A stretch of DNA of 64,000 nucleotides from Paenibacillus pabuli (GTDB lineage: Bacteria; Bacillota; Bacilli; Paenibacillales; Paenibacillaceae). Numbering within the stretch: position 1 is the first letter of the stretch; every line of letters begins with the position of its first letter. Positions 28,251-38,323 of the stretch are shown here, in pieces. The notes beneath the pieces were generated by a model that saw only the letters and a list, made by a program, of their open reading frames with translations, was not told the DNA's origin and ran no database searches. Location: contig NZ_JBDOIO010000005.1 of NCBI RefSeq assembly GCF_039831995.1, forward strand, positions 744,001-808,000, read 5' to 3'. Both the position numbers and the translations under genes were made by a program.

Positions 28251-30680
28251 TTACTGCATCAAATGACGATTGAGGAATTTTTCAATGGCATGATACAGAT
28301 CAAGCTGATTCTCGACATTGGCGAAGCCGTGGCCTTCGTTCGCTTTTAACATGTAAGGTACATCTACGCCACGTTCGCGCAGTGCTTCCACGATCTGATC
28401 AGACTCTGCCTGTTTTACCCGTGGATCATTCGCACCCTGTACGACGAACAGCGGCGCCTTCATCTGATCAATGTGGAACAATGGTGAGGCTGCGGTCAGC
28501 AGCTCCTTGTCTTTCTCCGGATCACCCATGCGCTCATAGAACATGTTCCGCTCGGACTCCCAATATGGCGGAAGAGAATCCAGTAAGGTGAACAGATTGG
28601 AAGGTCCCACATAGCTGATTCCAGCCGCATACACTTCCGGTGTGAATGCCAGTCCGGCTAGTGCTGCATAACCTCCATAAGATCCGCCATAGATGGCTAC
28701 ACGTTCTGGGTCAACTGTTCCTTCTTTAACCAGCCAGTTCACGCCATCCGTAAGATCGTTCTGCATCGCTTTGCCCCACTCTTTGTTTCCTGCATCCAGG
28801 AACGCTTTGCCATACCCGGTGGACCCACGGAAATTTACCTGAAGTACAGCATACCCGCGGCTGGCGAGGAACTGGACTTCCGGATTGAAGCCCCATGAAT
28901 CACGAGCCCATGGGCCGCCATGCGGAACAACAACGAGTGGCAGCCCGGCAGCTTTTGCTCCATTAGGCAGGGTCAGATAACCATGCAGCGTTAAACCATC
29001 GCGTGACTTATATGTTATAGGTTTCATGTCCGCCATTTTGCTCTCATCGATCCATGGTGCAGCATCAGCCAGTTTGTCCAGCTTGCCTGTCTTCGAATCG
29101 TAGAAATAATAGGTACCCATCGACTTGTCACTATAAGCGGCGAACAGGACCTGACCTTCTTCGCTCATGTTGGAAATGCTAACTTCCTTGCCGGGAACTT
29201 TGGCTTGAAGATCCTGCATTAATTTTTTGAACTCGTCATCGAAGAATTCATAGTTTACCTTGTCTGTCTCATAAACTGCTGCAAGAATCGTCCCCTTCTC
29301 TTTTGAAGGCACGAAGCTGCTTACATCCACATCCTTGTTTTCGTAAATGGTTCTAGTTACCTTCTTGGTGCTAGGGCTAAATTCTACGATAGCTGTTTTA
29401 TCTCGGTCCAGGTTGGACGCAACATAGATATTCTTATTGTCATAGGTGAACATTAGTGGAACAAACGTCTCTCCAAGCTCTGTGGTTAGCAATGGCTCAA
29501 ACGGTTTATCCTCTGACTCACGATACATTAACGAAGATACGTTGCCATCACTGGATACGGCTACACGAATCTTACCCTCGTGGTCTGTTAACCAGCCCGA
29601 GATATTACCTGGATTCTCGGCGGCGAGCACAGCTTCGCCTGTCTTAATGTTGATGCGGTATACGTCGAAGATCCGAGGATCGCGTTTGTTCATCCCCACC
29701 AGAATTTCGTCTGGAATGTTCTCCAGCGGATCAACTAACATGGCTCTTGTATTGGGGTATGGAGTCAAATCCTTGCTGTTTTTGCCATCGATATCCGTAA
29801 CATAAATATGATAATTCTCGTCTCCGGCTTCATCCTTCACATAGAGCAGCTTATCATCAGTAGCCCATACAAAGGCAGCAATACTACGATCTGTTTCACT
29901 CGTGATCCGGATCGGCTGACCTGAGCCGCCATTTTCCTTAACCACAACGTTCATACGGTTATTCCACGGTTCAAGATAGGCCATATGTTTGCCATCCGGC
30001 GACATCTGGAATCCAGCCTGAGCAGGCTGCTTGAAGAAGTCCTCCAGTGGTGTAAGTCCCTCCGCTGCTACATCAAGCCCAAGTGCCAAATACAATGCTT
30101 CGGCAAATTCACCATGGGTTACCGTACCTTTGGCATTAAATGCACTGCCTTCAATGATAAAATGCTGCTTAAGGCGGACCGCATCTTCGGTATGCACAGC
30201 GGGAATTTGTTTCATATCGCTGTAAACGACCTGAATTCCGTTATCCTTCAATTCAAATGCCCGGGTAAATAATGAGGCCATCTGCGCACGCGTGAGTGGT
30301 GCATCCGGAGCGTAGCCTTTGGCTTGTCCTTGAATGAGACCACTCTGCTTCAGTGCATAGATTGCTGGCGCGGCTTCATCTTGGGCCAGAACATCAGCAA
30401 AGCCTGTAAGGGAAACAGGTGCGTCGAGTTTAAGTACACGTTGTAAGATGATTGCCGCTTGAGCACGTGTTATCGGTGTCTGTGATTGTTGCATTCCATC
30501 TGTTGTACCATCTATGTATCCCAGTTGCTGGAGCGTCTGTGTTGCCTTCGAGGTTATGGCTTCAGCAACGGCTGCTGTAGGCCTACTTGCTTCTGCTGCC
30601 TGAACTGCAGGCTGAATCAGAGCAATCGACATGGCCATGGTTAGCGTTACAGCATATACCTTTTTGCTAATTGCGTTCAA
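28251..30680 (-). CDS. SLH-anchored S9-family (prolyl oligopeptidase type) peptidase
   Basis: 809 aa. Signal peptide (about 1-28, cut after a QA site), then three S-layer-homology repeats (around residues 50-210, with TRAQAAIILQRVL, TRAQMASLFTRAF and a third, weaker TxGEFAEAL repeat). A beta-propeller-like region (about 230-540) follows, then the S9 alpha/beta-hydrolase domain. Catalytic Ser667 is in GGSYGG, Asp752 in GANDPRV and His784 in EGHGF. It should release short peptides at the cell surface, held to the wall polymer by the SLH repeats. Start is a TTG, 8 nt after AAGGGGG. A large exported S9 peptidase with SLH anchoring is uncommon. Confidence 0.88.
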   Translation of the reverse strand: MNAISKKVYAVTLTMAMSIALIQPAVQAAEASRPTAAVAEAITSKATQTLQQLGYIDGTTDGMQQSQTPITRAQAAIILQRVLKLDAPVSLTGFADVLAQDEAAPAIYALKQSGLIQGQAKGYAPDAPLTRAQMASLFTRAFELKDNGIQVVYSDMKQIPAVHTEDAVRLKQHFIIEGSAFNAKGTVTHGEFAEALYLALGLDVAAEGLTPLEDFFKQPAQAGFQMSPDGKHMAYLEPWNNRMNVVVKENGGSGQPIRITSETDRSIAAFVWATDDKLLYVKDEAGDENYHIYVTDIDGKNSKDLTPYPNTRAMLVDPLENIPDEILVGMNKRDPRIFDVYRINIKTGEAVLAAENPGNISGWLTDHEGKIRVAVSSDGNVSSLMYRESEDKPFEPLLTTELGETFVPLMFTYDNKNIYVASNLDRDKTAIVEFSPSTKKVTRTIYENKDVDVSSFVPSKEKGTILAAVYETDKVNYEFFDDEFKKLMQDLQAKVPGKEVSISNMSEEGQVLFAAYSDKSMGTYYFYDSKTGKLDKLADAAPWIDESKMADMKPITYKSRDGLTLHGYLTLPNGAKAAGLPLVVVPHGGPWARDSWGFNPEVQFLASRGYAVLQVNFRGSTGYGKAFLDAGNKEWGKAMQNDLTDGVNWLVKEGTVDPERVAIYGGSYGGYAALAGLAFTPEVYAAGISYVGPSNLFTLLDSLPPYWESERNMFYERMGDPEKDKELLTAASPLFHIDQMKAPLFVVQGANDPRVKQAESDQIVEALRERGVDVPYMLKANEGHGFANVENQLDLYHAIEKFLNRHLMQ

Positions 30681-30788
30681 TATTAAGTCCCCCTTATAAG
30701 TGAATTACAGAATAATTTGGAATTATTCGTAAATCATTTTACCATGATAATCCATAAGTTTACAGTGAGGGAAATACCGCAGCAACAT

Positions 30789-31682
30789 CTAATTCTTGGA
30801 GCCAGAAAAACCGTAATTGAGCAGTTTACGTGTTTCGTTAAAGCGGCTTTCACGACTTTCTGTACCGAATACGACTGAGATTAACCTTTTGCCATCGCGT
30901 TCTGCTGTTCCTACAAAATGGTAGCCTGTTTGTGGATCATAGCCGGTCTTCAATCCATCATTGCCATCGTAAGCGTAAGGTCCTCCGATAGAGGGCAGCA
31001 TCCAGTTCGTGTTACTCATATAAATACCCTTTTGATGCATGGAGACCTGAGTTTGGCTGGAGATCTTTAATACTTCGGGGTAATTTTCAATCAGATATTG
31101 TGCAAGTTTGCATGCATCCGCAGCGGTCATGACCGTCTGTCCCTCAATCACATTAGGACGGTTAGGACCCAGCTGCTTCTCACTTAAACCTGTTGAGTTC
31201 GTGAAGACGGTATCCGTTGACATGCCTATCTCCGAGGATTTCTCATTCATCTTCTGTACAAATGACTGTTCTGTACCACTAATATGCTCTGCAAGCGCAA
31301 CAGCTGCATCATTAGCAGAATACACCGCCATCGTCTGGAATAGCTCTTGTACCGTGAATTTCTCACCTTGCTTGAGTGCAAGCTGAGTGCCCCCCACTGA
31401 ACTTGCATACAGGCTCACATCAACAGCATCATCCCAGCGTACCTCGCCATTCATGACCGCTTCCATAACAAGCAGCTCTGTCATCAATTTGCTGATACCT
31501 GCAGGGGCCATTTCCATCGAACCGTTATAATCCATCAAGATCTTGCCTGTACTCAAATCCATCAGCACTGCAGATTCCGCCTTGATTCCCGGTTTGCCTA
31601 TCAGCATGTCCGGTTTAACACCCACATATATAATGACCAGCAGAGCCAGCAGCATTCCTGCCCGTTTCCACCATATTCTCAT
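30789..31682 (-). CDS. D,D-carboxypeptidase-like (DacA/DacF family) protein lacking the catalytic serine
   Basis: 297 aa, the DacF-like length without the C-terminal PBP5 domain. One N-terminal membrane helix (about 7-26), then an S11 penicillin-binding domain. The SxN motif (S122-A-N124) and KTG motif (K245-T-G247) are intact, but where the family has P-A-S-x-x-K this protein has P-A-G-I-S-K: Gly62 replaces the nucleophilic serine (codon GGT, one change from AGT) while Lys65 remains. Unless this is a sequencing error, it cannot form the acyl-enzyme and may be a binding or regulatory pseudoenzyme. ATG at 31682 follows AGAGGTGATTCACGG; the in-frame extension is unsupported. Confidence 0.85.
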   Translation of the reverse strand: MRIWWKRAGMLLALLVIIYVGVKPDMLIGKPGIKAESAVLMDLSTGKILMDYNGSMEMAPAGISKLMTELLVMEAVMNGEVRWDDAVDVSLYASSVGGTQLALKQGEKFTVQELFQTMAVYSANDAAVALAEHISGTEQSFVQKMNEKSSEIGMSTDTVFTNSTGLSEKQLGPNRPNVIEGQTVMTAADACKLAQYLIENYPEVLKISSQTQVSMHQKGIYMSNTNWMLPSIGGPYAYDGNDGLKTGYDPQTGYHFVGTAERDGKRLISVVFGTESRESRFNETRKLLNYGFSGSKN

Positions 31683-31778
31683 CCGTGAATCACCTCTTAT
31701 AGATATAGACGAAGGAAAGAGGCATTTGGTCTGCACTTTTTTGCAAAAAAGTTAAATTTTTTTTATTTTTTTGTCATC

Positions 31779-31830
31779 AAAAAAACATGGACTCTATCCA
31801 CCCCATGCCAGAGTGATAGAATCCATGTTT
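31779..31830 (-). terminator. Terminator of the opp operon
   Basis: Leftward AAACATGGATTCTATCAC pairs imperfectly with a copy ending CCATGTTT, followed by TTTTTTGATG. About 150 bp past the oppA stop. Confidence 0.8.
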
Positions 31831-31981
31831 GGAAAACACTTTTTATTGTACCTAGAAGGATTACTTCAACTGATCTAGCAACCGAACTCATCAAAGGACC
31901 CCAATCCTTATGGTTGCTACATTGAATCGAAAGTAACCTTTTCTTGAAAACAAGGCACTTAAAGATAGATTAAAATTATGA

Positions 31982-33808
31982 TTACTCAGCCACTACTGGT
32001 TTATCTGCGTTGACAGCCAGATCGTTCAGGTAGATACCCGTTCCATCACCAATAGCGTAGTTCATCACGCGTTTGTTCACCGGTGCTACAACAGCACGGT
32101 ACAATGTTGGGAATACTGGAACTTCATCAACCATGTACTGCTGCCATTCATTGTAGATTTCTTTACGTTTTTCTACATCAAAGGCTTCAGCAGAGACACC
32201 TTTTGCAAGCAACTCATCATTTTTCTCGCTTGAGAATCTGGAGAAGTTATACAGTGCATCGCGACCATACAAGCCTGCTGGGTCTACGTCAATACCAACG
32301 CCCCATGCTGCTTGATATACATCGATGTTTGGATCATCTTTACCTGTGTTACCAACGCGGTCATAGAAGCTGTTAAACTCAACCATTTCCAGGTTCACTT
32401 TCAGACCAATTGCTGCCCAGGATTGAACATAGTATTGGGCCAAAGGTTGAGCGATGTCACCACCTGTCATAGAAACAAAGTTGATTTCCAGCGGTGATCC
32501 GTCGGGTTTAGTACGGAACTCGCCATCTAGTTTGTAGCCAGCTTCATCAAGCAATGCTTTTGCTGCTTCAGGATCATATGCTACGCCCGGATTGTTGGAA
32601 TCATGGAATTCCGGGTGAGACGGTGGAATCAATGTTGTTGCGTTCCAACGAAGACCATTGTAGAAACGTTTACCAACTTGGTCGTTGTCTACAGCCATCC
32701 ACATCGCTTTACGCAGGTTTTTGTCAGCCATTTTTGCATCAGGATTCGTTACAACTTTTCCATTTGCTTCATCCCATGTACCCAGTTTGAAACCGATGTA
32801 CGTATAAGCACGATCGATTGTACCCAGGAATTCTACGTTGGACATATCTGCATTGTCTTTATATTGCTCTGTCGGGAATGCATCCACGAGGTCTACCCCG
32901 CCAGATTTCAATTCTTGAACAACCGTTGTTGGGTTGATAACTTTCAAAGTCACTTTATCCAGTTTTGGAGCTCCACGCCAGTAATCTTCATTCTTAACGT
33001 AGGTTACAGACTCACCTGGAGTAATGGTCTCCACTTTAAATGGGCCAAAACCGATTGGAGTTTCACGTACTTCTTTGGAAGAGGACATTTTTGCTACTTC
33101 CATATCCCCGAAGATATGTTTAGCCAGCGGATACGTCCAAACGCCACCTGTAAGCAGGGACGGTGTAGATTCTTTATACGTAATGCTGATTTTTTTGTCG
33201 CTCAGCACTTTAATACCGGAAATTGTTTTTGCTTTACCTGCGTGGTATTCATCCATACCTACTACATTTGTGAAGTTGGAATCGTAACGGGGACCATCAT
33301 AGTCTTTGTGACCGATCACCTCAAACGCAAACTGCAAATCTTCAGCTGTTACTGGCTTGCCGTCATGCCAGTTTACATTATCACGAATGGTCAATGTGAA
33401 CGTTTTGCCGTCTTCCGATGTCTCATACGTTGCTGCACCATCATTGGTGTATACATAGTCTTTATCCCAAGTCAGCAAACCTTCATCAAACCAACCGAGA
33501 ACTACGGAATCAGGGTTACCGGAATAGAAGTTATAGTTCAGTGTTCCTTCAAATGCTGTGTCGGACACGAGCCCGTAAGTGATGGATCCACCTTCAATGG
33601 CAGTGCCCTCGTTGGTTTTAACATTGTTAAAATCCTCAATGGAGTATACGCCTTCTTCATTAGCAGGCTTCTCCTCTGTCTTAGTCTCCCCTGTGTTCGA
33701 AGAAGGCGTTGGTGTTGCTGCCTCTTTCTCCGAGCACGCCGCAAGCGCCAGTACAAAGACCAACATCATCGTGAAAAATAGTCCCCGTGAAAAAAATCTC
33801 TTTTTCAT
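31982..33808 (-). CDS. oppA: Oligopeptide-binding lipoprotein OppA
   Basis: 608 aa. Lipobox ALAAC (Cys about 25), a Pro/Thr/Glu-rich linker, then a family-5 (SBP_bac_5) solute-binding domain. It captures peptides outside the membrane and hands them to the OppBC channel. Last gene of the operon, preceded by AAAGGGAGGAAAGGTTC. Substrate preference cannot be read from sequence. Symbol by role, since several Opp-like systems exist in such genomes. Confidence 0.9.
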   Translation of the reverse strand: MKKRFFSRGLFFTMMLVFVLALAACSEKEAATPTPSSNTGETKTEEKPANEEGVYSIEDFNNVKTNEGTAIEGGSITYGLVSDTAFEGTLNYNFYSGNPDSVVLGWFDEGLLTWDKDYVYTNDGAATYETSEDGKTFTLTIRDNVNWHDGKPVTAEDLQFAFEVIGHKDYDGPRYDSNFTNVVGMDEYHAGKAKTISGIKVLSDKKISITYKESTPSLLTGGVWTYPLAKHIFGDMEVAKMSSSKEVRETPIGFGPFKVETITPGESVTYVKNEDYWRGAPKLDKVTLKVINPTTVVQELKSGGVDLVDAFPTEQYKDNADMSNVEFLGTIDRAYTYIGFKLGTWDEANGKVVTNPDAKMADKNLRKAMWMAVDNDQVGKRFYNGLRWNATTLIPPSHPEFHDSNNPGVAYDPEAAKALLDEAGYKLDGEFRTKPDGSPLEINFVSMTGGDIAQPLAQYYVQSWAAIGLKVNLEMVEFNSFYDRVGNTGKDDPNIDVYQAAWGVGIDVDPAGLYGRDALYNFSRFSSEKNDELLAKGVSAEAFDVEKRKEIYNEWQQYMVDEVPVFPTLYRAVVAPVNKRVMNYAIGDGTGIYLNDLAVNADKPVVAE

Positions 33809-33825
33809 GAACCTTTCCTCCCTTT

Positions 33826-34740
33826 TTAACCTCTTCTTTGTCTTGCATCAGTCGCACGCTTAAGGGCTTGACCGACATTATTTATACTCAACATCAATAC
33901 CAGAATAAGTACTGACGCAGGTAGCCATATCCACCATCTGAATTCCAGGGTTTGCGGATTACGTGCATAACTTACAAGTGTTCCAAGACTCGGCGTGCTC
34001 TCAGGGAATCCAAATCCCAAGAAAGACAAGCCGGATTCAAGGCCAATATTGGCAGCGAGGTTCAATGTCATCGTTACGATGATGATGGAACTCAGATTGG
34101 GTAGAACCTGTGAAAGCATGATTTTCAGATGGGAAGAACCCAACGTTTTTGATGCCTTTACGTATTCTAGTTCTCGCTCTTGTAATGCCTTAGACCGAAT
34201 CAATCTGGCAATTCCCATCCATAGGAAAGCAGTCATGATTAGCGAGAACGAAGTAATATTATATTTGGGTACTGCTGTAACAAACGCGATAACAATCATC
34301 ATAAACGGAAGAACCATGAAGAAATCCACTATACGCATGAATATATTATCAATCAATCCTCCGAAGTAACCGGACAGTACACCAATCACGATTCCCAAGA
34401 AACCTGTCATTACCGTAACTAGAATGGCAATGGATAATGAGTTCCGAGTACCAATGACTAATTGTCCAAATACATCTCGGCCCCCGTAGTCTGTTCCTAA
34501 CCAATATTGTGAGGAAGGCGGCTCATACAAGGCGAATAGATCCACTTTAACAATTTCGTCCTGATCCAGGAACAAAGCAGTACCGTAGACTAGTAATAAC
34601 ACTAATCCTAAAAATATAAGCGAAATTAGCGCCACTTTATCTCGGACTAGCTCCCTCCATAAAATACTCAAGCTAGAGGGGCTTTTATCAATCTTCTGTG
34701 CAGTTATAACGACATCATTGGCCTTGCTCATCTTATTCAC
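33826..34740 (-). CDS. oppC: Oligopeptide ABC permease OppC
   Basis: 304 aa. OppC-N domain then a BPD_transp_1 domain with six helices in all, and the EAA-like loop around MGIARLIRSKALQERELEYV. Forms the membrane channel with OppB. It lies 17 bp before oppA and 18 bp after oppB. Confidence 0.93.
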   Translation of the reverse strand: MNKMSKANDVVITAQKIDKSPSSLSILWRELVRDKVALISLIFLGLVLLLVYGTALFLDQDEIVKVDLFALYEPPSSQYWLGTDYGGRDVFGQLVIGTRNSLSIAILVTVMTGFLGIVIGVLSGYFGGLIDNIFMRIVDFFMVLPFMMIVIAFVTAVPKYNITSFSLIMTAFLWMGIARLIRSKALQERELEYVKASKTLGSSHLKIMLSQVLPNLSSIIIVTMTLNLAANIGLESGLSFLGFGFPESTPSLGTLVSYARNPQTLEFRWWIWLPASVLILVLMLSINNVGQALKRATDARQRRG

Positions 34741-34758
34741 CCCAAAATCTTCAAGTTC

Positions 34759-35721
34759 TTACTTGATCCGTATACGTGGATCTACCAATCCAAGAATAAT
34801 GTCAGATAACAGCGAGCCCAGAATTGTAGCTATACCAAATATCAGGACAAGCGCAGTCACAACACTGAAATCCCGAAGAGAGATTGAGTTAAGAAACAGC
34901 TGACCCATGCCCGGATAACTGAATATACTCTCAATGATAATGGTACCTCCGATAAGTCCAGTGATCTCATAACCAAAGAATGCGGCGATCGGAAGTAGAG
35001 AGTTTCTTAAAATATGCCTATTGTAAACTCGTGATTCCGAGGCGCCCTTGGCCCTGGCAGTCAGAACAAATTCTTTGTGCTTAATATCGATAATTTCACT
35101 ACGTAAGTATTGAACAGTTGATACCGTAGCAATTAACGCCATAGATAAGGCCGGTAATAACAGATGATAGAACTTGCTTGCAACGTAACTAAATGTTCCT
35201 GGGGTAAGTCCAGGTGCTACGCTACCTCCAGTTGGGAATAATCCAAAGTGGAACCCAAAAATCCATAACATAACGAGTGCAAAAATAAATAAAGGTGCTG
35301 CAAAACCTAAATAGGTGTAACCCGTAATTAAACGGTCAGACCATGTATCATTGTAACGACCACTGATAATACCGAGTGGAATCGCAATCAAGTATGTGAA
35401 CACAAGCGTTGCAACAGCCAGCCAGAATGTATTTGAGATTCTTTGACCAATCAAGTCCATAACTGGCATTTTAAATCGAAAAGATTGCCCGAAGTCGCCT
35501 TGTGCTGCATTTCTGATCCAGTCCCAATACTGTACATACCATGGATTATTAAGTCCTAGTCGTTCTCTCTGTTCATCCAGAGCTTTAGGATCAATGCTCG
35601 GGTCAAGCAAGCCGGTGAGGGCGTCGCCTGGCATCGCCTTGGCCATCAAGAACACCAAAAGACTTAGCAAAAAGATCTGAGGGATCATAATCATGATTCT
35701 TCGTAGTATTATATTCCACAT
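34759..35721 (-). CDS. oppB: Oligopeptide ABC permease OppB
   Basis: 320 aa, six helices, and the permease EAA-type loop around LTARAKGASESRVYNRHILRN (the consensus AxGxxxxxxxxxHxLRN). Channel subunit. Seven bp after oppF. Confidence 0.94.
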   Translation of the reverse strand: MWNIILRRIMIMIPQIFLLSLLVFLMAKAMPGDALTGLLDPSIDPKALDEQRERLGLNNPWYVQYWDWIRNAAQGDFGQSFRFKMPVMDLIGQRISNTFWLAVATLVFTYLIAIPLGIISGRYNDTWSDRLITGYTYLGFAAPLFIFALVMLWIFGFHFGLFPTGGSVAPGLTPGTFSYVASKFYHLLLPALSMALIATVSTVQYLRSEIIDIKHKEFVLTARAKGASESRVYNRHILRNSLLPIAAFFGYEITGLIGGTIIIESIFSYPGMGQLFLNSISLRDFSVVTALVLIFGIATILGSLLSDIILGLVDPRIRIK

Positions 35722-35728
35722 ATGGCCT

Positions 35729-36661
35729 TCAACCTTTCTGAGGTAGAGCTACTCGGTGAGTATCGGAAATGGATTTGAGCGAGTATGCAAGCCCTTCCTC
35801 ATCAAAGAAATTTCGGTATGAATTCTCGTACTCGGATTTGACCATCTGACGGAAAGCATTCATTTCGTCACGTTTGGTTGGATCCATATCCGGAATGGCT
35901 GCTATGAGACGCTTGGTATAGATATGCTGTGGATTCTCAAAAATATCATCGGTCGTTCCTTGCTCTACGTAACGACCCTTATACATAATTCCAATCTGAT
36001 CACACATATGACGGATGATTCCGAGATCATGGCTGATGAACAGATAGGTCAGATTTAACTCCTTTTGAATCTCCTGCATGAAATTAAGTACCTGTGCCTG
36101 TACGGATACATCCAGTGCGGATACTGGTTCATCTGCAATGATCAGTTTCGGCTTCAATGCAATTGCCCGGGCAATTCCGATCCGCTGCCGTTGTCCTCCG
36201 GAAAATTCATGAGGATACTTGTAGATTGACTCTGGACTCAATCCTACCTTTTCTAACAAATCTCTGACTTGTCTCTTCTCTTCCGTAGCTGTCAGCCGTT
36301 CATAGTTGCGGAGAGGTTCGGCAATAATGTCGATAACTCTCTTCTTGGGATTCAGTGAAGAGTAGGGGTCTTGAAAAATCATTTGTACATCTCGCTGGAG
36401 TTGTCTATCTTTACGCCGCTCTTTGGCAAGATCCTTGCCGTTGAATAGAATTCTTCCAGCTGTCACATGGTTGAGCCCAATGACGGCCCTCCCTGTAGTC
36501 GTCTTGCCTGATCCTGACTCACCAACAAGGCCGTAAGTCTGTCCCTGCTCAATAGAGAAGCTTACATCGTCGACTGCTTTGATACTGCCAATTTCACGCT
36601 TGATCAATCCACCGCGAATCGGAAAGTGTATTTTGAGTCCTTCAACTTCGAGTAATGCCAT
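35729..36661 (-). CDS. oppF: Oligopeptide ABC transporter ATP-binding protein OppF
   Basis: 310 aa. Walker A GESGSGKTT (about 44-52), signature SGGQRQRIGIARA, Walker B LIIADEPVSALD, and the C-terminal oligopeptide/dipeptide extension. ATG at 36661 follows AGGAGGAATAACATA; the in-frame open stretch upstream belongs to the end of oppD. Confidence 0.95.
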   Translation of the reverse strand: MALLEVEGLKIHFPIRGGLIKREIGSIKAVDDVSFSIEQGQTYGLVGESGSGKTTTGRAVIGLNHVTAGRILFNGKDLAKERRKDRQLQRDVQMIFQDPYSSLNPKKRVIDIIAEPLRNYERLTATEEKRQVRDLLEKVGLSPESIYKYPHEFSGGQRQRIGIARAIALKPKLIIADEPVSALDVSVQAQVLNFMQEIQKELNLTYLFISHDLGIIRHMCDQIGIMYKGRYVEQGTTDDIFENPQHIYTKRLIAAIPDMDPTKRDEMNAFRQMVKSEYENSYRNFFDEEGLAYSLKSISDTHRVALPQKG

Positions 36662-36665
36662 TATG

Positions 36666-37673
36666 TTATTCCTCCTCAGCTTGATCAGGGAAATGAAAGT
36701 GCTGGTAACAGGTACAACGTACAAAGTGACCTGGAGCAATTTCATGCATCTGCGGGTTCTCTTCATGGGCCGAATCACTAATCCATGGAATTCGGGCCTT
36801 GAACCGGCACCCTTTGCGAGGAAGATTCTTTAATGAAGGTACAATGCCTTGAATGACATGCAGCTTCGGTTTTTCTTCAGTAATGGTAGGAATAGAGTTC
36901 AATAGAGATCTAGTGTAGGGATGCTTCGCATTGGTCATTAGCGTGTAGATGTCAGCAATCTCAACGATTTCACCAGCGTACATAACTGCAACGCGATCCG
37001 CCATCTCGGCAACCACGCCAAGGTCATGTGTAATCAGAATGATCCCGGCATTGATCTCGTTCTTCAAATCCCGGATAAGTTCAAGAATCTGAAGTTGAAT
37101 CGTAACGTCAAGTGCTGTTGTAGGCTCATCGGCAATCAGCAGTTCCGGTTTATTTGCAATGGCAATTGCAATAACAACACGCTGCCTCATACCGCCAGAT
37201 AGTTCGTGGGGATACTGCTTGTATATCTGTTCGGGACGTGGAATCCCTACTTGGTTAAGCAGATCAATAACCTTGTCTTTCTTTTCTTTAGAAGACATCT
37301 TAGGTTGATGTAGTGTCAGAATCTCATCGATCTGGTCACCAATGATCATCAGAGGATTTAATGCGGAAAGTGGGTCCTGAAAGATCATTCCCATCTCTTT
37401 ACCGCGGAGTTTGTTTAATTTGTTAGGAGGGATATTCGCAATATCCTGTCCTTTATATAGAATCTGGCCATCAATTTTGGCTTTGTTGTGAAGACCCATA
37501 ATTGAAAATGCGAATGCACTCTTGCCTGATCCTGATTCTCCAACAATCGCTAGTACTTCGTTTTTCTTAACCGTAAGGTTAACGTGATCAACTGCTGCAT
37601 AATAGTCATCTTCAATTCTGAATGATGTAGTTAGATTTCTGACTTCCAATAGCTCTGTATTCAAATCAATCAC
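36666..37673 (-). CDS. oppD: Oligopeptide ABC transporter ATP-binding protein OppD
   Basis: About 335 aa. Walker A GESGSGKSA, signature SGGMRQRVVIAIA, Walker B LLIADEPTTALD, and the C-terminal oligopeptide-binding extension with Cys residues (GCRF...CTCYQ). The start is not certain: the GTG at 37673 (VIDLNTE) and the TTG at 37664 both lie close to an AGGGTGA-type site. First gene of the unusual D-F-B-C-A operon. Confidence 0.93.
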   Translation of the reverse strand: MIDLNTELLEVRNLTTSFRIEDDYYAAVDHVNLTVKKNEVLAIVGESGSGKSAFAFSIMGLHNKAKIDGQILYKGQDIANIPPNKLNKLRGKEMGMIFQDPLSALNPLMIIGDQIDEILTLHQPKMSSKEKKDKVIDLLNQVGIPRPEQIYKQYPHELSGGMRQRVVIAIAIANKPELLIADEPTTALDVTIQLQILELIRDLKNEINAGIILITHDLGVVAEMADRVAVMYAGEIVEIADIYTLMTNAKHPYTRSLLNSIPTITEEKPKLHVIQGIVPSLKNLPRKGCRFKARIPWISDSAHEENPQMHEIAPGHFVRCTCYQHFHFPDQAEEE

Positions 37674-38323
37674 CCTAACCCCAAAATTTCCGCAGACTGT
37701 ATTCATGTATATAAGAATGCATCTACTGTATATTTCCATGTTCTTGAAGATAACGAACAAAAGTTTATACAAAATACCAATTCATTAGGAGAAACGAGTT
37801 TCGACATTGTTATTTAGACCATTGGTCAATTAATGTTGATAATTCCTAGCGGAATTATACAGCAAAATAATTAATGTAATCATACGTGTAAATTTAGGTG
37901 ACGTCAATGATTATTTTGAGATTTTTGGTATAAATGTTTTTTGTAATACAGTTTTGGGTATTAGTTATATTTAAAAGGTGGATATCAAGGGATTTTCGAA
38001 ATTATTTCGACTCGTTATACGTGAGGTTCTGGAGTGGAAGAATAGATAATGCATATAATATAACATGATTCTAACATTATAGTTGTAATTTTATGTTATT
38101 TTACTGTTTATTACAGATACTAATGTTAGGTATGTGGAATGTATTTGCTATGGACCGATTTGTATATGTTAGCTGTCTTTATAGCAAATTTATGCCTATG
38201 CCATCATATTTATGCTATTCATTAAGTCGATGTTAAAATTCTAGTTATTATAGTATAGATTTATTTATTTGCTGCTGTAAAGGACTAATTGTAATCTTTT
38301 ATCATTTTTTTTACAAAAGAATG
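37674..38323. other. AT-rich opp upstream region with palindromes
   Basis: About 650 bp, strikingly AT-rich and without open frames of note. It contains GACCATTGGTC (37817-37827) and ATAATTCC-N4-GGAATTAT (37839-37858), both palindromic and so possible operators for the opp operon. No sharply defined promoter pair can be chosen among many AT-rich options. Confidence 0.55.

Noticed and set aside
32603..33781. 392-codon rightward frame opposite oppA
   Set aside because: Shadow of oppA on the other strand; Cys/Phe/His-rich, without a start signal.
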